Assembly (NCBI GenBank): GCA_019459525.1
Contig: JAIBEY010000087.1
Coordinates: forward strand, 50,356-114,355
Source of the DNA: Prolixibacteraceae bacterium
Lineage (GTDB): Bacteria; Bacteroidota; Bacteroidia; Bacteroidales; Prolixibacteraceae
Reading direction: 5' to 3'
DNA: 64,000 bases
The notes under the pieces are model-generated. The model saw only the letters and a program-made list of their open reading frames with translations, was not told the DNA's origin and did not search any database. This document shows, one piece after another, positions 23,235 through 32,539 of the stretch. The position numbers and the translations under genes are program-made. Numbering within the stretch: the stretch's first letter is position 1; each line of letters starts with the position of its first letter.

Positions 23235-24266
23235 CTATTCACTTATTTCCCCGATCAAACTTTTATTCAGATGTAGCTTGATTTCTTCATGTTCCAAACC
23301 TTGCCCAAGCAGAAACATGAGCTTTGTTATGGCAGCTTCCGTGGTCATATCTTTTCCGCTTACAACTCCTGCATTGAGTAGTTCTTCGCTGGTTTCATAC
23401 TGCCCCATTTTTACTGCTCCACCCTGACATTGAGTGATATTCAGAATTATTATTTTACGTTTAATTGCATTCTTGATCTGGCTGATCATCCAGCGTGATG
23501 TCGGAATGTTTCCAGAACCAAAGGATTCCAGAACCACTCCTTTTAATCCTGGAATGTTCAAAATGTTCTCCAATACCATGTGTCCGATTCCGGGAAATAT
23601 TTTGAGAATGACAACATTTTCATCAAAGTGTGTCCTGACTTTTAATATTCCTTTGTTGGCTGACCGATGTATATTCTCCTGAAAGTACTTAATTTCTACA
23701 CCAGCATTGGCTAATGCCGGATAATTTACTGATGAGAATGCACTGAAATCATCAGCATGTCGTTTAGATATTCGGTTACCTCTGAAAAGCTTGGAGTTGA
23801 AATAAACGCAAACTTCAGGGACAATAGCTTGCCCGTGATGTTTTGCGGCTGCAATCTGAATGGAAGTAATCAGGTTTTCTTTTCCATCAGTTCGAAGTAT
23901 CCCGATCGGAAGTTGCGATCCGGTCAAAACGATCGGTTTGTCCAGGTTTTCGAACATATAACTTAGGGCCGAAGCCGTGTAGGCCATGGTGTCGGTGCCA
24001 TGCAGAATAACAAATCCATCGTACTTACTGTAATTTCGTTCGATGGTATTGGCTATTTTTACCCAGATAGCAGGGGTCATGTTTGATGAATCGATGGGAG
24101 GGGCAAATGTTACGACCTGCAGATTACATTCTAACCGATCGAGTTCAGGGACTTCTTCCTGAATTTGATCAAATTTCATGGGAACAAGAATACCACTGGT
24201 TGGCTTTTGAACCATACCAATTGTGCCACCTGTGTAAATAATTAGTATTGACGGCTTATTTTCCAC
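23235..24266 (-). CDS. ansA: L-asparaginase, type I
   Basis: A 343-residue cytoplasmic asparaginase that hydrolyses asparagine to aspartate and ammonia. The two catalytic threonine motifs are present: IYTGGTIGM (Thr15) and HGTDTMAYT (Thr91 to Thr93, with Asp92), followed by TGSQLPIG. No signal peptide, so it is the cytoplasmic form rather than the periplasmic AnsB. It is 27 nt downstream of tatD on the same strand and probably cotranscribed. Confidence 0.94.
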   Translation of the reverse strand: MENKPSILIIYTGGTIGMVQKPTSGILVPMKFDQIQEEVPELDRLECNLQVVTFAPPIDSSNMTPAIWVKIANTIERNYSKYDGFVILHGTDTMAYTASALSYMFENLDKPIVLTGSQLPIGILRTDGKENLITSIQIAAAKHHGQAIVPEVCVYFNSKLFRGNRISKRHADDFSAFSSVNYPALANAGVEIKYFQENIHRSANKGILKVRTHFDENVVILKIFPGIGHMVLENILNIPGLKGVVLESFGSGNIPTSRWMISQIKNAIKRKIIILNITQCQGGAVKMGQYETSEELLNAGVVSGKDMTTEAAITKLMFLLGQGLEHEEIKLHLNKSLIGEISE

Positions 24267-24293
24267 TTGTTTACTACTTTTTGCGATAAATAC

Positions 24294-25058
24294 TTAGATG
24301 CCGAAAAGCTTCCGGGCATTCTCAGTGGTAATCTTTGCAATATCACCAACTGTCATTTGGTGAAGATCGGCAATTTTTTGTGCAATATAAACAAGGTATG
24401 AGCTTTCATTTCGTTTTCCCCGAAAAGGAGTTGGCGTTAAATATGGAGAATCGGTTTCCAATATCAGATTTGAAGGATCTATCTGTCTGATAACATGATC
24501 TAAACCACTTTTTTTGAAGGTAATTATTCCATTGACACCAATCTTAAACCCTAAATCAATTATTTGATTGGCCTGCTCAATGGTTCCGCTAAAACTGTGA
24601 AAAACGCCGGTCAGCTTATCATCTTTTGTTTCCTGAATTACCTGGAAAACCTCATCAAACGAATCGCGGACATGAATAACTACGGGTAGCTGATATTGAC
24701 GAGCCAGTTCAAGCTGAAAACGGAATGCATGAGTTTGTTCCTCCAAAAACGACTTATCCCAATACAAATCAATCCCAATCTCTCCAATTCCGTAGAATTT
24801 TCGTTTTTTAAGCCAGTATTCAACGACTTGTAATTCTTCCTGATAATCGTGATTAACAGATGTTGGGTGAAGTCCCATTAAGGGGATGCAGATGTGCGGA
24901 TAAGTGTCAACCAGGTTGAGCAGATTCTTCACCGATGAGCTATCGATGTTGGGAAGAATGATCTTCCGGACATCGTTGGAGTACGCCCGTTGAATTACTT
25001 CATCGAGGTCGTGAATGAAGTCAGTTGAATAAATATGAGAATGAGTATCAATCAGCAT
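24294..25058 (-). CDS. tatD: TatD family metal-dependent hydrolase
   Basis: A 254-residue TIM-barrel nuclease-like hydrolase. Metal ligands are in the opening THSH motif (His6 and His8), in GEIGIDLYWD, HVRDSF, HSFSGT and ETDSPYL. TatD proteins act as 3'-5' exonucleases or D-aminoacyl-tRNA editing enzymes in the cytoplasm; the exact substrate here is unknown. I chose ATG at 25058; a TTG three codons upstream is the alternative. Confidence 0.92.
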   Translation of the reverse strand: MLIDTHSHIYSTDFIHDLDEVIQRAYSNDVRKIILPNIDSSSVKNLLNLVDTYPHICIPLMGLHPTSVNHDYQEELQVVEYWLKKRKFYGIGEIGIDLYWDKSFLEEQTHAFRFQLELARQYQLPVVIHVRDSFDEVFQVIQETKDDKLTGVFHSFSGTIEQANQIIDLGFKIGVNGIITFKKSGLDHVIRQIDPSNLILETDSPYLTPTPFRGKRNESSYLVYIAQKIADLHQMTVGDIAKITTENARKLFGI

Positions 25059-25186
25059 TTTCCGCAAAATTTGGCCAAAATAAGGAAAAATAAAGCAGCC
25101 AAATATGAAGCTAATATTATTTTATTGGGAATTTGGCGGTAAAACCATGATGTTTGTGTCAATTTCATAAAATCCGGCTAAAATGC

Positions 25187-25230
25187 AGAATGCTCCAAAA
25201 TTCAATTCTGATCGAATTTTGGAGCATTGA
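25187..25230 (-). terminator. Terminator-like hairpin after gdhA
   Basis: A 15-bp perfect stem, AATGCTCCAAAATTC with GAATTTTGGAGCATT around a 10-nt loop (25189-25228), 21 nt after the gdhA stop. The T-run on the minus strand is interrupted (TTCTGCATTTTA), so termination may be partial and allow read-through to tatD. Confidence 0.65.
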
Positions 25231-25249
25231 CTATAGCACGCTGGGTGTA

Positions 25250-26584
25250 TTATACGATTCCCTGGGCAAGCATGGCATCGGCTACTTTTACGAAGCCTCC
25301 CACATTTGCGCCAATCACATAATTCACTTTATTTCCATTTCTCCCGTATTTTACACAAGTTTCGTGGATGTCTTTCATAATCCGGTGCAGATACCTGTCC
25401 ACTTCTTCTCTGGGCCAGTTCATCCGGATGGAGTTTTGCGACATTTCCAATCCTGAAACAGCCACGCCTCCTGCATTTACAGCTTTACCCGGGGCATAGG
25501 TAATGGCTTCGGTTAAGTATTCAACTGCTTCGGCTGTACAACCCATGTTCGAAGTTTCGGCTACAAGCCAGCATCCGTTTTTTACCAGTGTTTTGGCATC
25601 CTCAAGGTTCACTTCGTTCTCACAGGCACAAGGCATGGCAATATCAACCGAACATTCCCATGGTTTTTTTCCGGCCACAAATTTGGCTCCGTATTCAACT
25701 GCATAGGGTTCAACAACGTCATTGTTCGATGCACGCAATTCGAGAAGATAATCTACTTTATCACCTGTTATACCATCGGCATCATAAATATATCCATCAG
25801 GGCCAGATATGGTAACGACTTTTCCGCCCAACTCATTAATTTTTACAATGGCGCCCCAGGCAACGTTTCCAAATCCTGAAACACTAAATGTTTTTCCTTC
25901 AATTTCTTTACCGAGGTTAGCCAACATATGCTGAACAAAATAAACAGCTCCAAAACCTGTTGCTTCAGGACGAATTAAACTTCCACCCCAGCCGATTCCT
26001 TTGCCGGTTAAAACTCCGGTAAATTCGTTCCGGAGGCGTTTGTACTGTCCAAACAGGAATCCGATTTCACGGCCACCAACGCCAATGTCTCCAGCCGGAA
26101 CATCGGTATTTGGTCCAATGTGTCGGTAAAGTTCGGTCATGAATGATTGGCAGAAACGCATAATTTCATTGTCTGATTTGCCTTTCGGACTAAAATCGGA
26201 TCCGCCCTTTCCTCCGCCCATTGGCAGGGTTGTCAGGCTGTTTTTAAACGTTTGCTCAAATCCTAAAAATTTCAGCACACTCAATGTTACTGTAGGGTGA
26301 AAGCGCAAGCCTCCCTTGTATGGACCAATTGCTGAATTGAATTCGACACGGTAGCCACGGTTTACCTGCACATCGCCACGATCGTCGATCCACGGTACCC
26401 GAAAAATTATAGTGCGTTCGGGCTCTACAATTCGTTCCAGAATTTTAGCTTTTTGGTATCTGGGGTTTTTCTGATAAACATCCCATATTGATTCAATCAC
26501 TTCCTGAACTGCCTGATGAAATTCACGCTCGCCCGGAGTGCGGGCTTTCAGTGCTTCCAAAAATTCGTTGATGTCTGCTTTCAT
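25250..26584 (-). CDS. gdhA: Glutamate dehydrogenase, hexameric NADP type
   Basis: A 444-residue enzyme that makes glutamate from 2-oxoglutarate and ammonium. Its length is that of the bacterial NADP-type S50I family. The substrate-binding PMGGGKGGSDFSPKGKSD carries the catalytic Lys, and GKGIGWGGSLIRPEATGFG and the Rossmann segment SVSGFGNVAWGAI are clear. It is followed by a hairpin and tatD. With glnN in the same window it forms the main ammonia-assimilating pair. Confidence 0.95.
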   Translation of the reverse strand: MKADINEFLEALKARTPGEREFHQAVQEVIESIWDVYQKNPRYQKAKILERIVEPERTIIFRVPWIDDRGDVQVNRGYRVEFNSAIGPYKGGLRFHPTVTLSVLKFLGFEQTFKNSLTTLPMGGGKGGSDFSPKGKSDNEIMRFCQSFMTELYRHIGPNTDVPAGDIGVGGREIGFLFGQYKRLRNEFTGVLTGKGIGWGGSLIRPEATGFGAVYFVQHMLANLGKEIEGKTFSVSGFGNVAWGAIVKINELGGKVVTISGPDGYIYDADGITGDKVDYLLELRASNNDVVEPYAVEYGAKFVAGKKPWECSVDIAMPCACENEVNLEDAKTLVKNGCWLVAETSNMGCTAEAVEYLTEAITYAPGKAVNAGGVAVSGLEMSQNSIRMNWPREEVDRYLHRIMKDIHETCVKYGRNGNKVNYVIGANVGGFVKVADAMLAQGIV

Positions 26585-27040
26585 GTGTTTTTAATTTATT
26601 TTTTGACTGCCACATGGAACTTGTCCCAAGCTATCGGGACACGTTTCATCTTATTTTGAATTTTTAATACTAGCCAAAGTTACCACATTCAAAGGTTGAT
26701 TATTCTAATTCGGAAAAAATGAAAATAAATTTAAAGGTCAGGAATGCAGGATATTAGGCAAGCAAAATGAATGTTTAATAACACTGATTGACTTTCATCA
26801 GTTTTTCGGACGTCGATTAATGAACCATATTTAAAAATTGAGCTTTTGTGCTGAAAATCAGCACGTAAATTGATAGTTTGAAGGTGAAAAAGAGACTATT
26901 CAGATAAAATAACTGTCAAAAACCGTCAAAAATTAAATTCTCTAACAAAACTGATGTTTTAAGTTTTATTTCGTTAGTTCAATATCTGTTTCAGACTTCG
27001 TGGATTTCTATCGCTCCGAAGGACAGATTTTGGGTTCAGA
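26585..27040. other. Intergenic region upstream of gdhA
   Basis: About 456 nt with no convincing gene. Close to gdhA, TGTCCC and GGGACA form a small inverted repeat around an 8-nt loop (26622-26641), of a kind scattered through Bacteroidota genomes. The rest is AT-rich without a clear hairpin or -7 box. It should contain the gdhA promoter and the end of the 27041 operon. Confidence 0.5.
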
Positions 27041-27394
27041 TTATTTGTCCAATTTATAGATGCGTTCCATCAATTGCCACTTTTCGTCGGCAGTGGCTTC
27101 GGCAGAGGTTTGCTGAAACCGTGAAACGTAGGCTTCCCATTCTGATTGACGGGGTTTGGTGGCTAATTCGGCCATGGCTTTATCGTGGTCAAAATCGGCA
27201 ACGGTGTCCATAATCATGAAAAGGCGCGTGCCCATGATGTAGATTTCCATGTCGATGATGCCAACATCTTTCATTCCCTGGGTAATTTCAGGCCATGCAG
27301 AGTTGGGGGCATGTACTTTTTTATAGTCTTCAATTAGCTGGGCATCGTCTTTCAGAGACAAGGTTTTACAATATCTTTTATATTCCGGGTGCAT
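27041..27394 (-). CDS. L-rhamnose/L-fucose mutarotase family protein
   Basis: A 117-residue protein of the COG3254 (formerly DUF718) sugar mutarotase family, which interconverts anomers of deoxy-hexoses. Family residues are seen in YKKVHAPNSAWPEI, MGTRLFMIMD and ending ...MERIYKLD. It follows the fucose permease gene by 17 nt, so its substrate is more likely L-fucose than L-rhamnose (inference from context). No other fucose genes are present in the window. Confidence 0.85.
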   Translation of the reverse strand: MHPEYKRYCKTLSLKDDAQLIEDYKKVHAPNSAWPEITQGMKDVGIIDMEIYIMGTRLFMIMDTVADFDHDKAMAELATKPRQSEWEAYVSRFQQTSAEATADEKWQLMERIYKLDK

Positions 27395-27411
27395 AATTTT
27401 TCAGTTTAAAA

Positions 27412-28710
27412 TTATCTTTTATGAACAGTTAATGTTCTGTAACCATAAATTCCTATAACAACAAAACAGATCAACGGAAGGATAAAGGAGAAGTTTACAG
27501 CCGGAAGAGAACCAACTGTTCCAAGATCGATAAGAGCGCCTTGCAGCGGTGGCATTAATGCACCCCCAACAATAGCCATAACCAATCCGGCAGCGCCAAG
27601 GGTAGCGTCTTCACCAACTCCCTCAAGTGCAATACCATATATGGTAGGGAACATGAGCGACATAAATGCGGATATCCCAATCAGGCAATACAGCCCGGGC
27701 ATACCAACAATCAGGATTGCCCCGAGTGTCATAATAAACCCGCCCACCGAGAAAATTGTCAGTAGAAGTCTGGAATTCATATACTTCATTAACAAGGTAC
27801 TGATGAACCTGCTCGACAGGAAAATTCCCATAGCAATAATGTTATAGTTTTGAGCCTGCGCTTTGGTGACACCTAAATTTTCGGCATACTGGATAATAAA
27901 TGTCCAGCACATGATTTGTGCAGCTACATAAAATACCTGGGCAATTACCCCTTCGCGGTAATTCGGATTGGCAATCAACCTTCGGAACATATCCATCGCA
28001 TGAATGGTATGATCCGGATCTTTCCGTTTAGGCATTTTAAAAAAATAAATAACCAGGAACATTGCAATTACCACAAATCCAAGCATGACATACGGATCGC
28101 GGATAACAGCAAGATCATGAGTTCGGATACCTGCTTTTTCAGCTTCGGTTAAAGTTGTGAAAACCAAATCCCCGGCACTGTTCCTGATATCGGATTGCAG
28201 CGAGGTTAAAATAAAATTGGAGGCTACAAACATACCCAGCAATGAGCCCATAGGGTTAAAGGACTGGGCCAGGTTGAGCCTTCTGGTTGCAGTTTCCTCA
28301 TCGCCCATCGAAAGGATATATGGATTGGCTGTAGTTTCGAGGAAAGCTAACCCAAAAGTTAAAATGTATAAGGATAACAGAAAAAACTCGAATATCTCGT
28401 ATTTAGCTGCCGGATAAAATAGCAGGGCGCCAATGGCATAGAGCGCTAGCCCGACTAAAATCCCCTTTTTATAACTGTAGCGTTTTACAAACAATGCTGC
28501 AGGAATAGCCATCGTGGCATATCCTCCGTAAAACGCAAACTGGATCAGTGCTGCTTTCGCGTTTGAGATTTCCATTACCGTTTTAAATGCAGCAACCATC
28601 GGGTTTGTGATGTCGTTTGCAAATCCCCATAACGAAAATAAGCTGGTGATAAGAATGAAAGGAACCAGCAATTCCCTCGAAATTACTTTTGCTTTAGTTT
28701 TTGAGTTCAC
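27412..28710 (-). CDS. fucP: L-fucose:proton symporter
   Basis: A 432-residue major-facilitator transporter with about 12 membrane spans and no signal peptide. The FucP family pattern is recognisable: LFSLWGFANDITNPMV at the first helix, GYATMAIPAALFVKRYSYKKGI, FLETTANPYIL, and LNLAQSFNPMGSLLG. It imports L-fucose (or a close relative) with protons. It heads a two-gene unit with the mutarotase, a small fucose-uptake module. Confidence 0.92.
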   Translation of the reverse strand: MNSKTKAKVISRELLVPFILITSLFSLWGFANDITNPMVAAFKTVMEISNAKAALIQFAFYGGYATMAIPAALFVKRYSYKKGILVGLALYAIGALLFYPAAKYEIFEFFLLSLYILTFGLAFLETTANPYILSMGDEETATRRLNLAQSFNPMGSLLGMFVASNFILTSLQSDIRNSAGDLVFTTLTEAEKAGIRTHDLAVIRDPYVMLGFVVIAMFLVIYFFKMPKRKDPDHTIHAMDMFRRLIANPNYREGVIAQVFYVAAQIMCWTFIIQYAENLGVTKAQAQNYNIIAMGIFLSSRFISTLLMKYMNSRLLLTIFSVGGFIMTLGAILIVGMPGLYCLIGISAFMSLMFPTIYGIALEGVGEDATLGAAGLVMAIVGGALMPPLQGALIDLGTVGSLPAVNFSFILPLICFVVIGIYGYRTLTVHKR

Positions 28711-28990
28711 TGTTAAGATAGTTTAGTTTATTTGTTGACTCAAAAATCATTAAACAAATCCGAATTGCCAAATCTTGAACCGAGATCTGTTGCCTTGCAA
28801 AGCTTTGCAGAGTTAGAAAAGTGTTGAGGAACATTTTCGTATGGTTTTACCCGCATACGCCGCAACGGAAAAGTATGATGATTTTTCAGGAACGAGGATA
28901 TTATTTTCAGGAAAATATACCATCCTGTACTATGCTGTATCGCGATGGCCTGACAGGTTGGAGATTTGGCAAAGTTTATTTTGAGCAAAA
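28711..28990. other. Divergent intergenic region between fucP and the cyclophilin gene
   Basis: About 280 nt between divergent genes. It should hold the fucP promoter (minus strand) and the upstream part of the cyclophilin promoter. A lone CCTGACAGG half-element occurs at about 28949-28957, without its palindromic partner. Short reading frames here look like chance. Confidence 0.5.
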
Positions 28991-28995
28991 TATTG

Positions 28996-29003
28996 TATTT
29001 TTG
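28996..29003 (+). promoter_or_regulatory. Bacteroidota -7 box of the cyclophilin gene
   Basis: TATTTTTG matches TAnnTTTG exactly and lies 26 nt upstream of the chosen start codon at 29029. This placement argues against an upstream in-frame ATG at 28966. Confidence 0.6.
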
Positions 29004-29028
29004 CAGTCAATCATTAATAAATAAAGCA

Positions 29029-29466
29029 ATGAGTAAAGCAGAAATTTATACCAGCAAAGGTGTTATGAAAGTTAATTTCTACGACGAAGATGCCCCGGGC
29101 ACTGTAGAAAATTTCACTAAACTGTCGAAAAGTGGTTTTTACAATGGACTTACGTTTCACCGCGTAATTCCTGATTTTGTTATTCAGGGAGGTTGCCCTA
29201 ACGGAACGGGAGCTGGTGGCCCCGGATATAAAATTCCGTGCGAGCTGGACGGTGAAAACCAATACCACGATCGTGGCGTTTTGTCGATGGCTCATGCCGG
29301 ACGTAATACCGGAGGTTCACAGTTTTTTATTTGCCACAGTCGCCGAAATACTTCGCACCTCGACCGCAAACACACCTGCTTCGGCAAGGTTTACGAAGGC
29401 CTCGAAGTGATTGATGCCATCCGTCAGGGCGATATCATTGAAAAGATCGTAATTATCGAAGAATAG
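29029..29466 (+). CDS. Cyclophilin-type peptidyl-prolyl isomerase
   Basis: A 145-residue single-domain cyclophilin with no signal peptide, so cytoplasmic. The catalytic core is visible as [13 protein letters not shown], with [12 protein letters not shown] and [12 protein letters not shown] later. It catalyses cis-trans isomerisation of proline peptide bonds during folding. The ATG at 29029 gives [15 protein letters not shown]; an upstream in-frame start at 28966 overlaps the promoter. It is followed by a strong intrinsic terminator. Confidence 0.93.
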   Translation: MSKAEIYTSKGVMKVNFYDEDAPGTVENFTKLSKSGFYNGLTFHRVIPDFVIQGGCPNGTGAGGPGYKIPCELDGENQYHDRGVLSMAHAGRNTGGSQFFICHSRRNTSHLDRKHTCFGKVYEGLEVIDAIRQGDIIEKIVIIEE

Positions 29467-29473
29467 ATCACTC

Positions 29474-29502
29474 AAAACCCTCGCCAACCGCGGGGGTTTT
29501 TT
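29474..29502 (+). terminator. Intrinsic terminator of the cyclophilin gene
   Basis: AAAACCCTCGC pairs with GCGGGGGTTTT, followed by TTTTTTA. It lies 8 nt after the stop codon. Confidence 0.9.
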
Positions 29503-29592
29503 ATTGGTATAAATCATTTTGTTTGCTCATTTTTGTATGCAGTCATTCCGTATAATATCGGTAGTTTTGTCAACTTAATCCAAACCATTTCT

Positions 29593-30480
29593 ATGTCCGA
29601 TAATTCAAAAGGCATATTTCTGACTCTGGGCTCAGTCGTATTTTTTGCGCTGATGGCGGTTCTGGTAAAAGCAATCCCCAACGTATCGAGCTACCAAACT
29701 ACATTTTTTCGTTTTGCCATCGGGTTGGGAATTATCGGCATTTTATCGCTTTTTGGAGTTATCCACCTCAAATTTAATGACCGAAAAAATCTGTTTTGGC
29801 GAGGATTGGTTGGCGGGGCAGCGGTTTACTTGTTTTATCTGGCCATTCTAAAACTGGGTGTGGGCAAGGGCTCGGTATATATTTATTCGTATCCGATTTT
29901 TGCAACACTATTCAGCATGTTAATCCTCAAGGAGAAAGTAGAACCCATCAAATTCGTAATTATTTTTATTTCGTTTGCCGGATTAATATTGCTTTCTCTT
30001 GGCGGAGGAAAAGAATCGCTGGCAGGAATGGGAATCTACGAACTGATTGCCATTGCAGGTTCGGTCACTACCGGATTGGCGGTGGTTTTTGTGAAGAAGC
30101 TGCACGACAGCGATAATTCCTATGCTATTTTTTTCTCTCAATGTATTGTCGGTTTCTGGATGTTTTTAGTTCCTTCAGGAGTTACCCAGGCTGATGGGAA
30201 CCTGACCGAATTGCTTTTACTGGTTCTGGTTGGCGTGGTTGCAACTATCGGACAACTTTTTATGACTGAAGGTTATAAATATGTCAATGTAGCTACCGGA
30301 TCGCTGCTTCAATCTATGGTTCCTGTTTTTAATTTGTTATCAGGTTGGCTTATTTTTCACGAACAGTTTAGTACCATTGAGATGGCAGGAGCTTTTGTAA
30401 TTGTGGGGTCCTGTTTTGCACTAGTTATCATCAACTTCAGCGTAGGTAAAAAAACACGTATTTTAAAACTGGTTGAATGA
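29593..30480 (+). CDS. DMT-superfamily EamA transporter
   Basis: A 295-residue drug/metabolite transporter with about ten membrane spans and two EamA repeats. The second repeat is recognisable by GVVATIGQLFMTEGYKYVNVA followed by FNLLSGWLIFHEQF. The transported compound cannot be inferred. ATG at 29593 (MSDNSKGIFLTLGS) fits the usual short N-terminus before helix one; the upstream 29533 start would add 20 unusual residues. Confidence 0.88.
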   Translation: MSDNSKGIFLTLGSVVFFALMAVLVKAIPNVSSYQTTFFRFAIGLGIIGILSLFGVIHLKFNDRKNLFWRGLVGGAAVYLFYLAILKLGVGKGSVYIYSYPIFATLFSMLILKEKVEPIKFVIIFISFAGLILLSLGGGKESLAGMGIYELIAIAGSVTTGLAVVFVKKLHDSDNSYAIFFSQCIVGFWMFLVPSGVTQADGNLTELLLLVLVGVVATIGQLFMTEGYKYVNVATGSLLQSMVPVFNLLSGWLIFHEQFSTIEMAGAFVIVGSCFALVIINFSVGKKTRILKLVE

Positions 30481-30560
30481 TATAGATCAACCTGAAACAG
30501 AAGGGTATTACATGTTTTTTAGGTAAATTGCCTCATTCAAAACATGTAAAATCGGGAGCT

Positions 30561-30890
30561 ATGGCAAAGTGTAAAATTACGGTACTGAAAAAGATATTTA
30601 ATAAAGAATTGGTTGCTGAATACAGCAATTTAGACCTTTCAGATCAATGTCTGGGGTGTCCGCATTTTGCTGTTAACGAGGAATTCTTGGTTGAAGACCA
30701 CAATCACGTTCCTGAAGGTTTTTGTTCCTGGGCATGGGGCGATATCCAGAAAGATTTGACCACAATCATGTTCGACGGGAGTTTCCCATGGATGAAAGAA
30801 AAGGGAGTTTCAATTGCCTGCTGTTCCGATGGACTGATGCCGGTAGTTTTTAAAATAGAAAAGATACAATCTGATAACCTAAATAATTAA
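30561..30890 (+). CDS. TIGR04076 family small protein
   Basis: A 109-residue protein of the TIGR04076 family, whose function is unknown. It shows the family pattern: MAKCKITVLKK at the start, CLGCPHF, then PEGFCSWAWGDIQKD, PWMKEKGVSIACCSDGLMPVVFKIE. The paired cysteines (CLGC and ACC) suggest a metal or redox site, but that is inference. It lies directly before the GH20 gene with 14 nt between, so the two may be cotranscribed. A GGGAG sequence precedes the ATG at a normal distance. Confidence 0.85.
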   Translation: MAKCKITVLKKIFNKELVAEYSNLDLSDQCLGCPHFAVNEEFLVEDHNHVPEGFCSWAWGDIQKDLTTIMFDGSFPWMKEKGVSIACCSDGLMPVVFKIEKIQSDNLNN

Positions 30891-30904
30891 AAATTTAACT
30901 ATTC

Positions 30905-32482
30905 ATGACATCCACAAAATCTAAAAACTTTGCACTTGCCTGTATCGTTTTGACCGCAGTTCTAAGTCAGCCCGGATGCAAGCCGACTGATCTTTCAAAA
31001 GAAAACCTGATTCCAAAACCAGTTTCTGTGACCGCAACCGGAAGTTCGTTCGATCTGACCGACCAAACCGATATTTACGTTCAGGGCGAATCGGAAGAAT
31101 TGCTTCGGATTGGCCAATATTTAGCTGATAAACTAAACCCATCAACCGAATTGGGACTGGAAGTGAAAACGACTACAGAAGCACCTGCCACTGGAAACAT
31201 TTTTCTTTCTTTAGCGGCTAACGATGCCGAATTGGGCAACGAAGGTTACGAACTGACCATCACCGACAAATCTGTGAATCTGGTGGCAAACAAACCTGCC
31301 GGATTGTTTTATGGAGTTCAGACTATCCGCCAGATATTGCCCGCCAAGGTTGAAATGACAACAAAACAAAAAGGGCCGTGGAAACTGGCAACCGGTACCA
31401 TTCGTGATACTCCGGCTTATGGGTATCGCGGTTCGATGCTCGATGTTGCCCGCCATTTCTTTGGCGTTGATGATGTGAAAAACTTCATCGATCAGTTGGC
31501 CTATTATAAAATGAATGTGCTGCATTTGCATTTATCCGACGATCAGGGTTGGAGAATCGAAATCAAATCGTGGCCCAACCTGACTGCCCATGGCGGAAAA
31601 ACCGAGGTCGGTGGTGGTGAAGGTGGTTTTTACACTCAGGAGCAATATACCGAACTGGTAAAATATGCTCAGGACCGTTTTGTTACCATTATTCCTGAAA
31701 TTGATATGCCTGGCCATACCAACGCAGCGTTGGCCTCTTATCCGGAATTGAACTGCGATGGAAAAGCGACCGAGTTGTACACGGGTATCGAAGTTGGTTT
31801 CAGCACCTTATGTACGAATAAAGAAGTTACTTATCAATTTATCGACGATGTGATCCGCGAACTGGCGGCTTTAACTCCCGGCGAATATTTGCATATTGGT
31901 GGCGATGAATCGCATGCTACCAAGATTGAAGATTATATTCCCTTCATGAACAGGGTTCAGGATATGGTGATTGCCCATGGCAAAAAAGTGTTGGCCTGGG
32001 ACGAAATCGCATTGGCCACTTTAAAACCGAATACGGTTGTGCAGTATTGGGCCAAGGCCGAAAATGCCATTAAAGGTGTGGCTCAGGGAGCAAAAGTACT
32101 GATGGCTCCGGCAAAAAGTGCCTATCTCGATATGCAGTACGACTCGACCAGCACTTATGGGTTGCATTGGGCAGCTTACATTGAGGTTGACAAAGGCTAC
32201 AACTGGGATCCGGCAAATCTGGTTCCTGAAATCAAAAAAGAGAATATCATCGGAATTGAAGCTCCGCTTTGGTCGGAGACAGTTGGAGCACGCCAGGAAG
32301 CTGAATACCTGATCTTTCCACGCCTGTTGGGTTATGCCGAAATTGGCTGGACTCCATCTGAACTTCGGAATTGGGACGAATATAAAGTTCGTTTAGCCAG
32401 TCACGGTGAGCGGATGAGAATGATGAATATTAATTTTTATCCTTCGAAGTTGGTACCTTGGGATGGACAAACGAAGAAATAA
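30905..32482 (+). CDS. GH20 beta-N-acetylhexosaminidase, exported
   Basis: A 525-residue glycoside hydrolase of family 20, removing terminal N-acetyl-hexosamine from glycans, chitin fragments or peptidoglycan-derived sugars. A signal peptide ends near SQPGC (Cys25, perhaps lipidated). The N-terminal GH20b domain precedes the barrel, with YRGSMLDVARHFF, HLHLSDDQGWRIEI, PEIDMPGHTNAAL and the catalytic pair Asp334-Glu335 in IGGDESHA. The active-site residues are intact. It is probably periplasmic or surface-exposed. Confidence 0.95.
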   Translation: MTSTKSKNFALACIVLTAVLSQPGCKPTDLSKENLIPKPVSVTATGSSFDLTDQTDIYVQGESEELLRIGQYLADKLNPSTELGLEVKTTTEAPATGNIFLSLAANDAELGNEGYELTITDKSVNLVANKPAGLFYGVQTIRQILPAKVEMTTKQKGPWKLATGTIRDTPAYGYRGSMLDVARHFFGVDDVKNFIDQLAYYKMNVLHLHLSDDQGWRIEIKSWPNLTAHGGKTEVGGGEGGFYTQEQYTELVKYAQDRFVTIIPEIDMPGHTNAALASYPELNCDGKATELYTGIEVGFSTLCTNKEVTYQFIDDVIRELAALTPGEYLHIGGDESHATKIEDYIPFMNRVQDMVIAHGKKVLAWDEIALATLKPNTVVQYWAKAENAIKGVAQGAKVLMAPAKSAYLDMQYDSTSTYGLHWAAYIEVDKGYNWDPANLVPEIKKENIIGIEAPLWSETVGARQEAEYLIFPRLLGYAEIGWTPSELRNWDEYKVRLASHGERMRMMNINFYPSKLVPWDGQTKK

Positions 32483-32497
32483 ACGTGATTGTGCAGA

Positions 32498-32528
32498 GTC
32501 AGCAGGTGATTTCAAGTCACCTGCTGAC
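32498..32528. terminator. Bidirectional terminator between GH20 and the NmrA-like gene
   Basis: A 12-bp perfect stem, GTCAGCAGGTGA with TCACCTGCTGAC around a 7-nt loop. It lies between two convergent genes, 16 and 12 nt from their stops. No long T-run is seen on either strand, so the strength is uncertain. Confidence 0.7.
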
Positions 32529-32539
32529 TAACTAACAAA

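Noticed and set aside
28740..28988. 82-residue minus-strand frame between fucP and the cyclophilin gene
   Set aside because: It overlaps the cyclophilin promoter and has no recognisable features.
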